From the NCBI GenBank assembly GCA_937928385.1, contig CALEZD010000035.1, positions 4,441-68,440 of the forward strand: a stretch of DNA of 64,000 bases, read 5' to 3'. This document shows, one piece after another, positions 55,779 to 64,000 of this stretch. The DNA is from an uncultured Bacteroidota bacterium. GTDB lineage: Bacteria; Bacteroidota; Bacteroidia; Chitinophagales; Chitinophagaceae. A program made the position numbers and the translations under genes. The stretch's first letter is position 1. Every line of letters starts with the position of its first letter. The notes beneath the pieces are model-generated. The model had not been told where the DNA came from. It searched no databases and was given only the letters and a program-made list of their open reading frames with translations.

Positions 55779-57310
55779 GACGCTTTCTTATTTTTTGGTA
55801 AATAAATAGTGAATGTTGTGCCTTTATCCTGTTTGCTTTTTACCTGTATCTGCCCTTTGTGGTTGTCAACAATATGTTTGACATAACTCAATCCCAGCCC
55901 GAAGCCTTTAACATCATGCCTGTCGCCTTTGGTAAAGCGGTAAAAGCGGTCGAAAATATGCCGCTGCACCTGTGCAGAGATTCCTATGCCTTTGTCCTCC
56001 ACTTCAATCACGAATTGCTGCGCTTCTTCGTAAGTGGTTATTTTAATATCCGGCTTGCCCTTGCTATACTTTATGGCGTTGTCCACCATGTTCATCATCA
56101 TGTTCTGCATCTCCCGTTCATCTGCATACAATACAGGGTTTGCCGCCCTCAGGTTCATCGTCACAGAGCCATCAAGATTGTTCAACTGCATATTAAAACA
56201 ACCTGCCACTTTTTGTATTACACCGTGCATGTCTACCTGTGCGTATTCCGCACTCAGCCCGTTATGTTTAAGCGTTGCCAATTGTAATATCTGTTCTACA
56301 TTTTTTTCCAGGTGGCGATTTTCTTCTTCAATGATGTTATAATAAAACTCCGCGTTCTTTCCTGTCTCCCGCCAGTTTTCTACAGCCAGGTTGATATTGG
56401 TAATCGGGGTCCTGAACTCGTGTGTAATATTATTTATGAAGATGTTTTTCATTTCTGATAATTTCTTCTGGTTGATAATCGTGCGAACAAAATACACGAA
56501 GGCTATCACCAGCAACAGGACAATGATAGCTGACGATATCATCATCACAGATAAAGACTTGACAATACGGTTGAATGGTTGGGGTACACCTACCACCAAT
56601 AAGTATGGATCAGTGACATTATTATCAAAAAATGGCACTTCTATGACATCGCTATAGGCCAGTGGCAATTGAGTACTGTCTGTCAGCAGCAGGTAGTTGT
56701 TATTACCCCCTTTCTTTATACCTGCTGCATAATTTGTATCCAGCCCGTTCTTCTGCAAAACTGCCTTTATATCCGCATCCAATTGCCCGGGATCAATGAC
56801 AGTATCTATCTTCATGGTATTGTCAAATGCCTGCGCCATATTATCTTCCGTCAGCCTTTGAAATGCATATTGCGAAGGGTCTTTCACTCCTTCTATTGCG
56901 AAGTTGAATGAAACATCGAGCGAGGCTGCGAAACGTGTCATTTCGATGGAAGGATAGTTGCTATATACCGTATCTCCATCGTAGGAGAAGAAGTTATACA
57001 TATTGACAGTATCCACAAAACCACCACGCTCGGGCGGAAGGTAGTTGCCATTACTGTCCAGCTTCTGCCTCACCAGGTATATGCCTTCGCCCCTATTGAC
57101 ATAAGTCTTTGAATACAGGACAAAGCAATAGGAATTTTTTTCGAGGTCGTCTGCCAGCTTTTCAAGGTCGTTGGTAAGGCTGCGGTTGATGGCATTCTTC
57201 TCCACCTGTATGGTCTTATTAATCCAATACAACTGCACACCAATCAGCCCGGCTATAACCAACCCGACCAAGAGGTAGAGGTAATTGCTCCTAACTCTTC
57301 TAAACGCCAT
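55775..57310 (-). CDS. Sensor histidine kinase of the OmpR-type pair
   Basis: A 511-residue membrane kinase with two membrane helices (about 11-31 and 265-287) that bracket a periplasmic sensor domain of about 230 residues. The HisKA domain has phospho-acceptor H297 in NITHEFRTPI, and the ATPase domain has N box VDNAIKYSKG, G1 VEDKGIGIS, F box FDRFYRF and G2 GFGLGLSYVKHIV. There is no HAMP domain between helix 2 and the dimerisation helices, which is common in this Bacteroidota group. A promoter box ends only 4 bp before the ATG, so the message may be leaderless. The signal is unknown. Confidence 0.95.
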   Translation of the reverse strand: MAFRRVRSNYLYLLVGLVIAGLIGVQLYWINKTIQVEKNAINRSLTNDLEKLADDLEKNSYCFVLYSKTYVNRGEGIYLVRQKLDSNGNYLPPERGGFVDTVNMYNFFSYDGDTVYSNYPSIEMTRFAASLDVSFNFAIEGVKDPSQYAFQRLTEDNMAQAFDNTMKIDTVIDPGQLDADIKAVLQKNGLDTNYAAGIKKGGNNNYLLLTDSTQLPLAYSDVIEVPFFDNNVTDPYLLVVGVPQPFNRIVKSLSVMMISSAIIVLLLVIAFVYFVRTIINQKKLSEMKNIFINNITHEFRTPITNINLAVENWRETGKNAEFYYNIIEEENRHLEKNVEQILQLATLKHNGLSAEYAQVDMHGVIQKVAGCFNMQLNNLDGSVTMNLRAANPVLYADEREMQNMMMNMVDNAIKYSKGKPDIKITTYEEAQQFVIEVEDKGIGISAQVQRHIFDRFYRFTKGDRHDVKGFGLGLSYVKHIVDNHKGQIQVKSKQDKGTTFTIYLPKNKKAS

Positions 57311-57314
57311 TCAT

Positions 57315-57322
57315 CAAAGATA
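57315..57322 (-). promoter_or_regulatory. -7 element immediately before the 57310 kinase start
   Basis: The minus strand reads TATCTTTG, matching TAnnTTTG, and ends 4 nt from ATG 57310. No further ATG occurs in the first helix, so leaderless translation is suggested. Confidence 0.45.
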
Positions 57323-57514
57323 AAACTTATGCGTATAGACAGCAGGATAGGATACAATGGTTGCAGGTATTTAAGAATGTTTAAGTTTTGAAAGCATTGA
57401 AAAATCTACTGTTAAACACAGGTCATAGTTTTGTAAGAAATGAGTTTGTTTAACTACTGGTATCAAACTTTTAAACAAAATATTTTGTCTTCCTGTCTGA
57501 ACCAAAAATGATAC

Positions 57515-59194
57515 GTGATGAAAAAACTACTATTGACGATTACAGCAGCTATGTTGATGACAACAGCAATGGCACAAACTGCCCGTGTACAGGTAATACA
57601 CAACTGTGCTGATGCAGTAGCTGATGAAGTGGATGTATACCTGAACGGCTCGTTGTTACTGGACGATTTTGCATTCAGGACAGCGACACCATTTGTAGAT
57701 GTGACCGCCGGCAGCCCGATAACATTAGCTATTGCGCCCAAAAACAGTACATCGGTAGCAGATTCTATTTACAGCCTTACTACTACACTGACGGCTAACG
57801 CCACTTATGTAGCAGTGGCCAATGGCATAGTAAGTACCAGTGGCTACAGTCCCGTACCGGATTTTGAACTGGATATATATGCAATGGGACGTGAGGCTGC
57901 GAGCAACGGCAGCAATACAGACTTGCTGGTAATACATGGCTCAACAGATGCCCCAACAGTAGATGTGCGTAGCGGAATAGAAACACTGGTGGATGATATA
58001 GCTTATGGCGATTTCAGCAGTGGCTACCTGGAACTTCCAACCGCTGATTACACAATCAGGTTGACCAACACTACCGGCTCACAAACGGTACAAACCTATT
58101 CGGCACCACTAAGTACGCTCAGCCTGACCGGTGTTGCGGGAGTAGTGGTAGCCTCGGGGTTCCTGAACCCTGCGGCCAACAGCAATGGCCCGGCTTTCGG
58201 TTTGTACGTTGCATTGCCCACCGGTGGAGCCATGGTAGCACTGCCTACAACAGCCCCCGAAGCTCTGGCACGCGTACAGGCGATACACAACTGTGCTGAT
58301 GCCGCTGCGGCCACTGTGGACGTTTATATAAATGGCGACCTGGCGATAGACAATTTCGCTTTCAGGACAGCGACCGAATTCCTGGACCTGCCGGCAAATG
58401 CGCAGCTGAATATTGGTATAGCACCCGGAAACAGTATGTCGGTAACAGATACCATATACAACCTGGCGGCAACATTGGATTCGGCTGAGACGTATGTAAT
58501 AGTAGCCAACGGTATAGTTAGCCCTATGGGCTACAATCCTTCGCCTGCATTCAGGCTGAGTGTATTCGGCGGTGCGCGCGAAACAGCTAATACAGGCACT
58601 AATACTGATGTGCTGGTAGTGCATGGCAGTACTGACGCGCCCACAGTGGATGTACAGGCAGCAGGTAATACATTGGTTAATGACATTGCTTTTGGTGAGT
58701 ATGCCAATGCCTACCTGGAATTACCTACTAATAACTATGTGTTAGACATTGCTGACCAAACAGGCATGAACAAGGTAGCCAGCTACTCAGCCAATCTGCC
58801 ATCTCTGAACCTGGGAGGCGCGGCTATAACCGTTCTGGCTTCCGGTTTCTTGAATCCTGCTAATAACAGCAACGGCCCTGCGTTTGGCCTGTACGCCGCA
58901 ACAGCGGCAGGTGGCAACCTGGTAATGCTGCCGGTATTTACCAGCGTAGGAAACATAGAAAAAAATGTAGCTAAAGTACAGGTATGGCCTAATCCATCTA
59001 CAGGCACAATAAATATCAGGAGCGACTTTGCCGAGGGTAAAGCCAGTATCACCATAACTGATATAAGCGGCAGAATCATCAGGCAAACATCCTACAGCCC
59101 GGCGCTGGATATATCCCTATTGAGCAGCGGGATGTACCTGCTGACTATAGAGGACAATAAGAATATAGCAACACAGATAATTACGAAACAATAA
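57515..59194 (+). CDS. T9SS-secreted protein with duplicated DUF4397 units
   Basis: A 559-residue exported protein: signal peptide (to about residue 20, TAMAQT), two tandem units of about 230 residues each (about 22-250 and 252-475) that are clearly related (RVQVIHNCADAVADEVDVY versus RVQAIHNCADAAAATVDVY), and a T9SS type A sorting domain (about 485-559, KVQVWPNPSTGTINI and SGMYLLTIE). Each unit contains two DUF4397-like modules with the HGSTDAPTVDV repeat in the second. The duplication is visible at DNA level too (for example near 57600 and 58285). A surface or adhesive role is inferred. Confidence 0.9.
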   Translation: MMKKLLLTITAAMLMTTAMAQTARVQVIHNCADAVADEVDVYLNGSLLLDDFAFRTATPFVDVTAGSPITLAIAPKNSTSVADSIYSLTTTLTANATYVAVANGIVSTSGYSPVPDFELDIYAMGREAASNGSNTDLLVIHGSTDAPTVDVRSGIETLVDDIAYGDFSSGYLELPTADYTIRLTNTTGSQTVQTYSAPLSTLSLTGVAGVVVASGFLNPAANSNGPAFGLYVALPTGGAMVALPTTAPEALARVQAIHNCADAAAATVDVYINGDLAIDNFAFRTATEFLDLPANAQLNIGIAPGNSMSVTDTIYNLAATLDSAETYVIVANGIVSPMGYNPSPAFRLSVFGGARETANTGTNTDVLVVHGSTDAPTVDVQAAGNTLVNDIAFGEYANAYLELPTNNYVLDIADQTGMNKVASYSANLPSLNLGGAAITVLASGFLNPANNSNGPAFGLYAATAAGGNLVMLPVFTSVGNIEKNVAKVQVWPNPSTGTINIRSDFAEGKASITITDISGRIIRQTSYSPALDISLLSSGMYLLTIEDNKNIATQIITKQ

Positions 59195-59224
59195 GCAACA
59201 GGTAAGCATAGGGTTAGCAGAAAC

Positions 59225-59255
59225 AAAGAGTCCCGCTATCGTGCGGGACTCTTTT
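59225..59255. terminator. Bidirectional terminator between 57515 gene and rpsA
   Basis: A perfect 12-bp stem, AAAGAGTCCCGC with GCGGGACTCTTT, has a 6-nt loop and lies between convergent genes; the plus strand continues with T-rich sequence. Confidence 0.85.
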
Positions 59256-59278
59256 ATTATTTCAATGAAAGCAACTGA

Positions 59279-61078
59279 TTACTTATCGTCTTCAGCTTTT
59301 TTCATTTTTTCTTTCAGTTCGGCCAGAGCGCCCAGGTCGCCCAGGGTAGCTTTTTCTACTTTGCTCTGTACGTTCTTCACTGCTTTCTTGGTATTCTCGT
59401 CATCAGCGGCAGCTTCTTTGCGTGCAGCGTCTTTTTCATCCGCCTTGGCTTTTTCCCATATACGGCTGTGAGATACCATGATGCGCTTGTCGTTGCGATC
59501 GAACTCGATGATAACGAATGGCAAGGTTTCTTCTACCTCAACATTGCTGCCATCTTCCTTACGCAGGTGGCGTGCAGGCGCGAAAGCTTCCAGGCCATAC
59601 TGCAGTTGTACTACAGCACCTTTCTCGTCGCGCTTGGTTACCTGTCCTTCGTGTGTGCTGCCTATCGGGAACACGGTTTCGAAAGTATTCCAGGGATCTT
59701 CTTCCAGTTGCTTATGTCCCAGCGCCAGTTTACGAGCTTCTTTATCGATGCTCAGTATAGCCACATCTATTTCTTCGCCCACTTTAGTGAACTCGTTAGG
59801 GTGGTTGTAACGCTTGATCCAGCTCAGGTCGCTGATGTGTATCATACCACCGATGCCTGTCTGCAGCTCAACAAACACACCGTAAGGAGTGATGTTTTTC
59901 ACCACGCCTTTGTGGCGGCTGTCTACAGGGAATTTGTTCTCGATAGTATCCCAAGGGTCTTCTGTCAGTTGCTTGATAGACAGGCTCATTTTGCGCTCGT
60001 CTTTATCCAGCGTTACTACTACAGCTTCGTACTCGTCGCCCATGTTAAAGAATTCTTTAGCATTGATAGGCTGAGATGACCATGTGATTTCTGATACGTG
60101 TACCAGTCCTTCTACGCCCGGCATGATTTCCAGGAACGCACCGTAATCTTCTATGTTTACTACTTTACCTTTTACTTTAGCGCCTTCGTTGATGTCTTCG
60201 CTCAGGCTCTCCCAAGGATGAGGAGTCAGTTGCTTCAGGCCGAGGCTGATACGTTTCTTCTCATCGTCGAAGTCCAGCACCACCACGTTGAGCGACTGGC
60301 CGTTTTGCAGCACTTCGCTCGGGTGGCTGATACGGCCCCAGCTGATATCAGTGATATACAGCAAGCCATCTACACCTCCCAGGTCGATAAACGCACCGAA
60401 GTCAGTAACATTCTTAACTGTACCTTCCAATACCTGTCCTTTCTCCAGCTTACCGATGATTTCGCTACGCTGCTGCTCGATATCGCTTTCTATCAGCGCT
60501 TTGTGAGACACCACCGCATTGCGTATAGCTTCGTTGATTTTTACCACTTTGAAGTCCATAGTCTTACCCACGTATTGATCGTAATCAGTAACAGGCTTCA
60601 CATCGATTTGTGAACCGGGCAGGAATGTTTCCAGTCCGTACACGTCTACTATCAGGCCGCCTTTGGTTTTGCTGGTAATTGTACCGGTAACCACTTCGCC
60701 TGTTTTGTAGAAGTCAACAATCTTCAACCATGCACGGCTCTGGCGCGCCTGGCGGCGGCTCAGGTGCAGGTGGCCATGTTTGTCTTCTTTTTCTACCACC
60801 ATCACTTCCACTTCATCGCCGATTTGTACTTCGTCGAGGTCGCGGAATTCGTTCAGTGATACCAGTCCATCGCTTTTGAAACCGATGTTGATAATCACGT
60901 CAGTTTTAGTCTTACCTACTACCTGTCCGGTAAGCAGTTCTGACTCAGTAATGTTTTTAAATGTACTGTCGTACAATTTTTCCATTTCCACCTGCTTATC
61001 ATTAGAATAAGCGGCTACGTTTCTTTTGTCTACGCTCCAGTCGAAATCGTCGTGAGCGCCGGCATGCTGTTCTGCCAT
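59279..61078 (-). CDS. rpsA: 30S ribosomal protein S1
   Basis: A 599-residue mRNA-binding ribosomal protein with six S1 OB-fold repeats, for example GLVSLNEFRDLDEVQIGDEV, TDFGAFIDLGGVDGLLYITD, EDYGAFLEIMPGVEGLVHVS and TPYGVFVELQTGIGGMIHIS. The C-terminal tail is charged and lysine-rich (ELKEKMKKAEDDK). The longest frame begins at TTG 61138, but a TAnnTTTG -7 box (61136-61143) covers that codon, so it cannot be in the transcript. ATG 61078 (MAEQHAGAHDDF) is the next good start and leaves a leader of about 50 nt; GTG 61114 is an alternative. Confidence 0.96.
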   Translation of the reverse strand: MAEQHAGAHDDFDWSVDKRNVAAYSNDKQVEMEKLYDSTFKNITESELLTGQVVGKTKTDVIINIGFKSDGLVSLNEFRDLDEVQIGDEVEVMVVEKEDKHGHLHLSRRQARQSRAWLKIVDFYKTGEVVTGTITSKTKGGLIVDVYGLETFLPGSQIDVKPVTDYDQYVGKTMDFKVVKINEAIRNAVVSHKALIESDIEQQRSEIIGKLEKGQVLEGTVKNVTDFGAFIDLGGVDGLLYITDISWGRISHPSEVLQNGQSLNVVVLDFDDEKKRISLGLKQLTPHPWESLSEDINEGAKVKGKVVNIEDYGAFLEIMPGVEGLVHVSEITWSSQPINAKEFFNMGDEYEAVVVTLDKDERKMSLSIKQLTEDPWDTIENKFPVDSRHKGVVKNITPYGVFVELQTGIGGMIHISDLSWIKRYNHPNEFTKVGEEIDVAILSIDKEARKLALGHKQLEEDPWNTFETVFPIGSTHEGQVTKRDEKGAVVQLQYGLEAFAPARHLRKEDGSNVEVEETLPFVIIEFDRNDKRIMVSHSRIWEKAKADEKDAARKEAAADDENTKKAVKNVQSKVEKATLGDLGALAELKEKMKKAEDDK

Positions 61079-61135
61079 GCCTGCAGTTTGGTTAACAATT
61101 TGATTTTCTTCCACTTTATAAAAATTTTTGGACGG

Positions 61136-61143
61136 CAAAGGTA
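61136..61143 (-). promoter_or_regulatory. -7 promoter element of rpsA
   Basis: The minus strand reads TACCTTTG, an exact TAnnTTTG match, with A/T-rich sequence upstream. It overlaps the longest rpsA frame. Confidence 0.6.
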
Positions 61144-61259
61144 AGGCATAAATTCAAAATAATAAAATCAAAATGCAAAATACAATGCATTGATTACCAA
61201 ACCACTACAAATAACAAACCCACTATACAATTGTATTGCAGCTATTGTCACCCAAATAA

Positions 61260-61267
61260 TACCTTTG
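61260..61267 (+). promoter_or_regulatory. -7 promoter element of the MFS exporter
   Basis: TACCTTTG matches TAnnTTTG, with ATTG about 21 bp upstream as a partial -33 box. It lies inside the frame that begins at TTG 61231, which makes that start unlikely. Confidence 0.55.
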
Positions 61268-61290
61268 TGCCAACAAAAGAGGAAGTCCGC

Positions 61291-62541
61291 TTGCGCCCAT
61301 ATATATCGTTCTTAATCAAGAACAAGACATTACGCTACTCCGAGTTTCGCAGCTACCTGGCTATGCGTATAGCCCTGATACTGGCGCTGAACATGCAGAT
61401 GACCATAGTGGCCTATATGGTGTACCAACTGACCAAAGACCCATTGTCCCTTGGCATGATAGGCATCTGCGAGGTGATACCGGCTATCGGCTTCTCTTTT
61501 TTTACCGGGCATATAGCCGACCAGAACGAAAAGCGCAACCTGCTGATGTGGTGCATCATTGGTTTTATGGTTACCTCGGTAATATATATAGGCTTGTCGA
61601 TACCATCCTTTCAGCAATGGGCGGGTATCAGCACTACCGTATGGCTGATGTATGCTACGGTATTTATAGGCGGGGCTACCCGTGCCTTCGCGAGTCCTGC
61701 CAACTTCTCGCTGATGGGACTGCTGGTGCCGCGCAAGCACTATGCCAATGCCGCCACCTGGAGCAGTACCGCCTGGCAACTGGGCGCTGTGATTGGCCCA
61801 CTGCTGGGAGGCGTGGTAATGGCCGCATCCGACTATACCATCAGCTACCTGAGTGTTTTCATTATACACCTGGTATCATTATTGGCATTATTGAAAATAA
61901 CCCGCAAGCCCTTAACCAGCAAACCTACCGACCCGATGCTGAAGAGCCTGAAAGAGGGACTGAAGTTCGTCTTCAGCACACAGGTGATATTTGCCGCACT
62001 GGCGCTGGATATGTTCGCCGTATTGTTTGGCGGGGCGGTGGCACTGCTGCCTGTATATGCTACCGACATATTGAACGTAGGCGAAGTAGGCTTTGGCTGG
62101 CTGCGTGCTGCCCCGGGCATTGGCGCCATCATCACCCTATTTACCCTGAGCATGGTACCGCTGAAAACCAATGCAGGCAAAAAGCTGCTGCTAAGCCTGG
62201 CGGGTTTCGGCATATCCATTATCATATTCGGCATATCCACCAATTTCTGGCTCTCTTTCGCCATGCTGCTACTAAGCGGTGCGCTGGATGGTGTAAGCGT
62301 GGTGATACGCTGGACCATACTGCAACTATACACGCCTGATAATATGCGGGGACGCGTGGCTGCGGTAAATACCATGTTCATATCATCGAGCAACGAACTG
62401 GGTGCTGCCGAAAGCGGGTTTACAGCGCGGCTGATGGGCACGGTAACAGCGGTTGTCTTTGGTGGATTTATGACACTGGGCGTAGTAGGCGTTACCTGGT
62501 GGAAGGCGCCGAAGCTGAGGAAACTGGAGTTAAACGAGTAG
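61291..62541 (+). CDS. MFS exporter (EntS-like, MFS_3 type)
   Basis: A 416-residue membrane protein with about 12 helices, of the MFS_3/EntS-like branch of drug and siderophore exporters. The start of helix 1, RYSEFRSYLAMRIALIL, and the loop GHIADQNEKRNLLMW after helix 2, which carries the MFS motif 1 pattern, are typical, and VGFGWLRAAPGIGAI and NTMFISSSNELGAAESG appear in the second half. The longest frame starts at TTG 61231 but contains a promoter box at 61260-61267; TTG 61291 (first residues M-RPYISF) lies just after it and is preferred, with GTG 61267 possible. Substrate unknown. Confidence 0.88.
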   Translation: MRPYISFLIKNKTLRYSEFRSYLAMRIALILALNMQMTIVAYMVYQLTKDPLSLGMIGICEVIPAIGFSFFTGHIADQNEKRNLLMWCIIGFMVTSVIYIGLSIPSFQQWAGISTTVWLMYATVFIGGATRAFASPANFSLMGLLVPRKHYANAATWSSTAWQLGAVIGPLLGGVVMAASDYTISYLSVFIIHLVSLLALLKITRKPLTSKPTDPMLKSLKEGLKFVFSTQVIFAALALDMFAVLFGGAVALLPVYATDILNVGEVGFGWLRAAPGIGAIITLFTLSMVPLKTNAGKKLLLSLAGFGISIIIFGISTNFWLSFAMLLLSGALDGVSVVIRWTILQLYTPDNMRGRVAAVNTMFISSSNELGAAESGFTARLMGTVTAVVFGGFMTLGVVGVTWWKAPKLRKLELNE

Positions 62542-62692
62542 TTAGGGGTTAGTAATTAGTTGTTGGTGGTTATCATGGTTTTCTTATTCTCACCTGGCAC
62601 GATGACAACAGACTAACCGAAAGGGGGATTTATTACCTTATTATCCGTTTCATAACTATTTTAGAGTCTTAAGACACCTTCAAATAAATCCA

Positions 62693-63526
62693 ATGATTAA
62701 AACCGGCAGAATAATTCTTGCTTTGCTAGTCATCATACAGCTATGCGGTTGCGACTTTATATCGAATTCACTTACTTATAAGGACAAAACCAAAGAATTT
62801 GTTGATGCTCTGTTAAAGGAAGATTATGAACATTCTTTGAGCCAAATGGCGCTGGAGCATGAAAGCGCCCAAGGCATAGATATAGATACTTTGAAAAGCA
62901 TCTTGTCTGATTTCAGATTGCTTATTGCAGACAATTTCGGCACTGAGCTCGAGTACAAGTTTATGCAATCAAGAAAAGACTGGTCAACAGAGCCTGAAAA
63001 AAGAACTCCACCCCATACCACCAAAGCCATGATCCAGTTCAGCAATGGGAAAGAATTCAGTGTATTCAATATTTTATTTGACGATAAGTCAGGAAAAATA
63101 ATCAACATCAACACAATCAACACAAAATATGCCGTACCTAATCTGACGATATTCTGGTTTTTCGGTTTGCTGCCATTATGCGTATTGGCATTTAACATTT
63201 ATGTGATAAAATTGGTGAGACGTAGTGACCTGAGAAAAAAATGGCTTAAGTACCTGGCTATTGTAGTTCTTAATGTACCGGCAATAAGTTATGCTGCTGT
63301 AGGCGGCTTTGGTTTCAAAGTATTGAACTTTCAAATTATGCTGGGAGTTAGTTTTAGTTACATGGGTTATTTGATGACATCGTGGACATTCGGACTACCA
63401 TTGGGCGGGTTGTACTGGTTTTTGAAATTGCGCAGAAAAAAATCAGAGTTTATCGACGAACCAATTCAGGAAGACACTCTAACACATACTGATACAACAG
63501 AAGAAGACACAGCCAATTCAGCATAG
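62693..63526 (+). CDS. Lipoprotein-like protein with C-terminal membrane helices
   Basis: A 277-residue protein. It begins with a lipoprotein-like signal (LALLVIIQLCGCDF, cysteine near residue 20), a soluble domain of about 120 residues (VDALLKEDYEHSLSQMAL, a fold resembling small DUF3887-like domains), then three or four membrane helices (about 152-172, 186-205, 209-228 and 234-250) and an acidic tail rich in Thr and Glu. A lipid anchor together with several inner-membrane helices is unusual; the first segment may instead be a plain signal anchor. No family recognised. It is alone on this strand near the window end. Confidence 0.75.
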   Translation: MIKTGRIILALLVIIQLCGCDFISNSLTYKDKTKEFVDALLKEDYEHSLSQMALEHESAQGIDIDTLKSILSDFRLLIADNFGTELEYKFMQSRKDWSTEPEKRTPPHTTKAMIQFSNGKEFSVFNILFDDKSGKIININTINTKYAVPNLTIFWFFGLLPLCVLAFNIYVIKLVRRSDLRKKWLKYLAIVVLNVPAISYAAVGGFGFKVLNFQIMLGVSFSYMGYLMTSWTFGLPLGGLYWFLKLRRKKSEFIDEPIQEDTLTHTDTTEEDTANSA

Positions 63527-63946
63527 CTCCCGACTGCCTATCTTAAAAGCTTAGATAGCCTAATTTAAAACCAATAAAACACAAATTGCTCATCTGGTTG
63601 GTGTTGTCACCAACCAGCAACATACAGCAGATGGGAGCTGAAGCATATATATTGTGAATTCATTTTGATCGGTACGGTGACAACACCGACCAAAAGAAAA
63701 ATTAGCGCAAGGGTGTAGCATGCATGAGACAGTGTTTTTATGCTATGCATTAATGCATGTACTGTAAAAGATGCTCACCACCAAACCAGCACAGCGCGCA
63801 TACCCCACATTCACCTCACTCGCCGAACCAAAATCTCCTAATATATCCGCAAATGATGTACACCTTTACTTGTTCATTTAGGTCTGTTATATGGCTTATG
63901 CCTATATAAATATCAGGATCAGTATAACGCACGAAAAAATTTCTCC
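63527..63946. other. Non-coding end region with inverted repeats
   Basis: No gene of useful length is seen. GGTTGGTGTTGTCACC at 63596-63611 and GGTGACAACACCGACC at 63676-63691 are inverted with one mismatch, and the first also folds on its own with CACCAACC at 63608-63615. ATGCATTAATGCAT at 63745-63758 is a perfect palindrome. The rest is A/T-rich without homology I can name. Confidence 0.6.
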
Positions 63947-64000
63947 CTACTGTAACAGGTCCAGGTCAAAATCCACTGTCCCCCACACATTCCTTAAAGC
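63947..64000 (-). CDS. Possible C-terminal fragment of a gene entering from the right edge
   Basis: On the minus strand the frame entering from 64000 is open for 17 codons and stops at TAG 63947-63949, giving ALRNVWGTVDFDLDLLQ. The other two minus frames stop at once. The fragment is too short to identify and could be chance. Confidence 0.3.
   Translation of the reverse strand, partial: ALRNVWGTVDFDLDLLQ

Overview
The window is a chromosomal segment of a Bacteroidota bacterium, most likely of the order Chitinophagales (taxon inferred, not tested). Support comes from four proteins with type IX secretion (T9SS) C-terminal sorting domains, many TAnnTTTG-type promoter elements, an unusually long NusB, a propeller/Y_Y_Y LytS-type kinase with a LytTR regulator, a CarboxypepD-reg TonB-dependent receptor, an HU-TM-SPOR protein and several Bacteroidota-restricted DUF families. 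No phage, integrase, transposase, CRISPR array or rRNA was seen. One tRNA gene, tRNA-Leu(CAG), is present.

Layout. 1-4840: three tandem minus-strand POT-family peptide transporters, the first cut by the window edge; the second and third each have their own terminator. 4963-11660: purD, a LytTR regulator with its propeller sensor kinase, and the NAD(P)HX repair enzyme. 11813-18954: a plus-strand operon of a TonB-dependent receptor, a 1029-residue TPR protein and a second outer-membrane barrel, the best candidate here for an uncharacterised envelope system; an HU-SPOR protein follows. 20338-28490: mostly small envelope and unknown proteins, a cupin, a CvfB-like S1 protein and a DUF58 protein. 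28483-31157: pheT and the head of a tightly overlapping operon. 31577-33241: dnaB, with DnaA-box-like sites upstream and an SSB-like acidic tail on the protein. 33319-41122: a dockerin/cohesin-like T9SS protein, tRNA-Leu, a LuxE-like acyl-protein synthetase, a TANGO2-like protein, pyruvate dehydrogenase E1 beta, lipoproteins, a DUF4476 protein and a biotin carrier protein. 41270-42740: a cluster of short palindromic repeats that has invaded the 3' end of a terminase-small-subunit-like gene. 42741-50495: M1 peptidase, coaE, yajC, DUF1573, nusB, an acyltransferase and a geranylgeranyl-reductase-like flavoprotein. 50499-62541: a giant T9SS subtilisin, an OmpR-type two-component system, a duplicated DUF4397 T9SS protein, rpsA and an MFS exporter. 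62693-64000: an unknown lipoprotein and a non-coding, inverted-repeat-rich end.

Functionally the segment mixes housekeeping (purD, pheT, dnaB, pdhB, coaE, nusB, yajC, rpsA) with envelope and nutrient-uptake functions. Where a TAnnTTTG element overlaps the longest possible reading frame, I moved the start codon downstream (9893, 21661, 36781, 49239, 61078, 61291). Some genes may be leaderless. All family assignments were made by reading the protein sequences; no database search was run.
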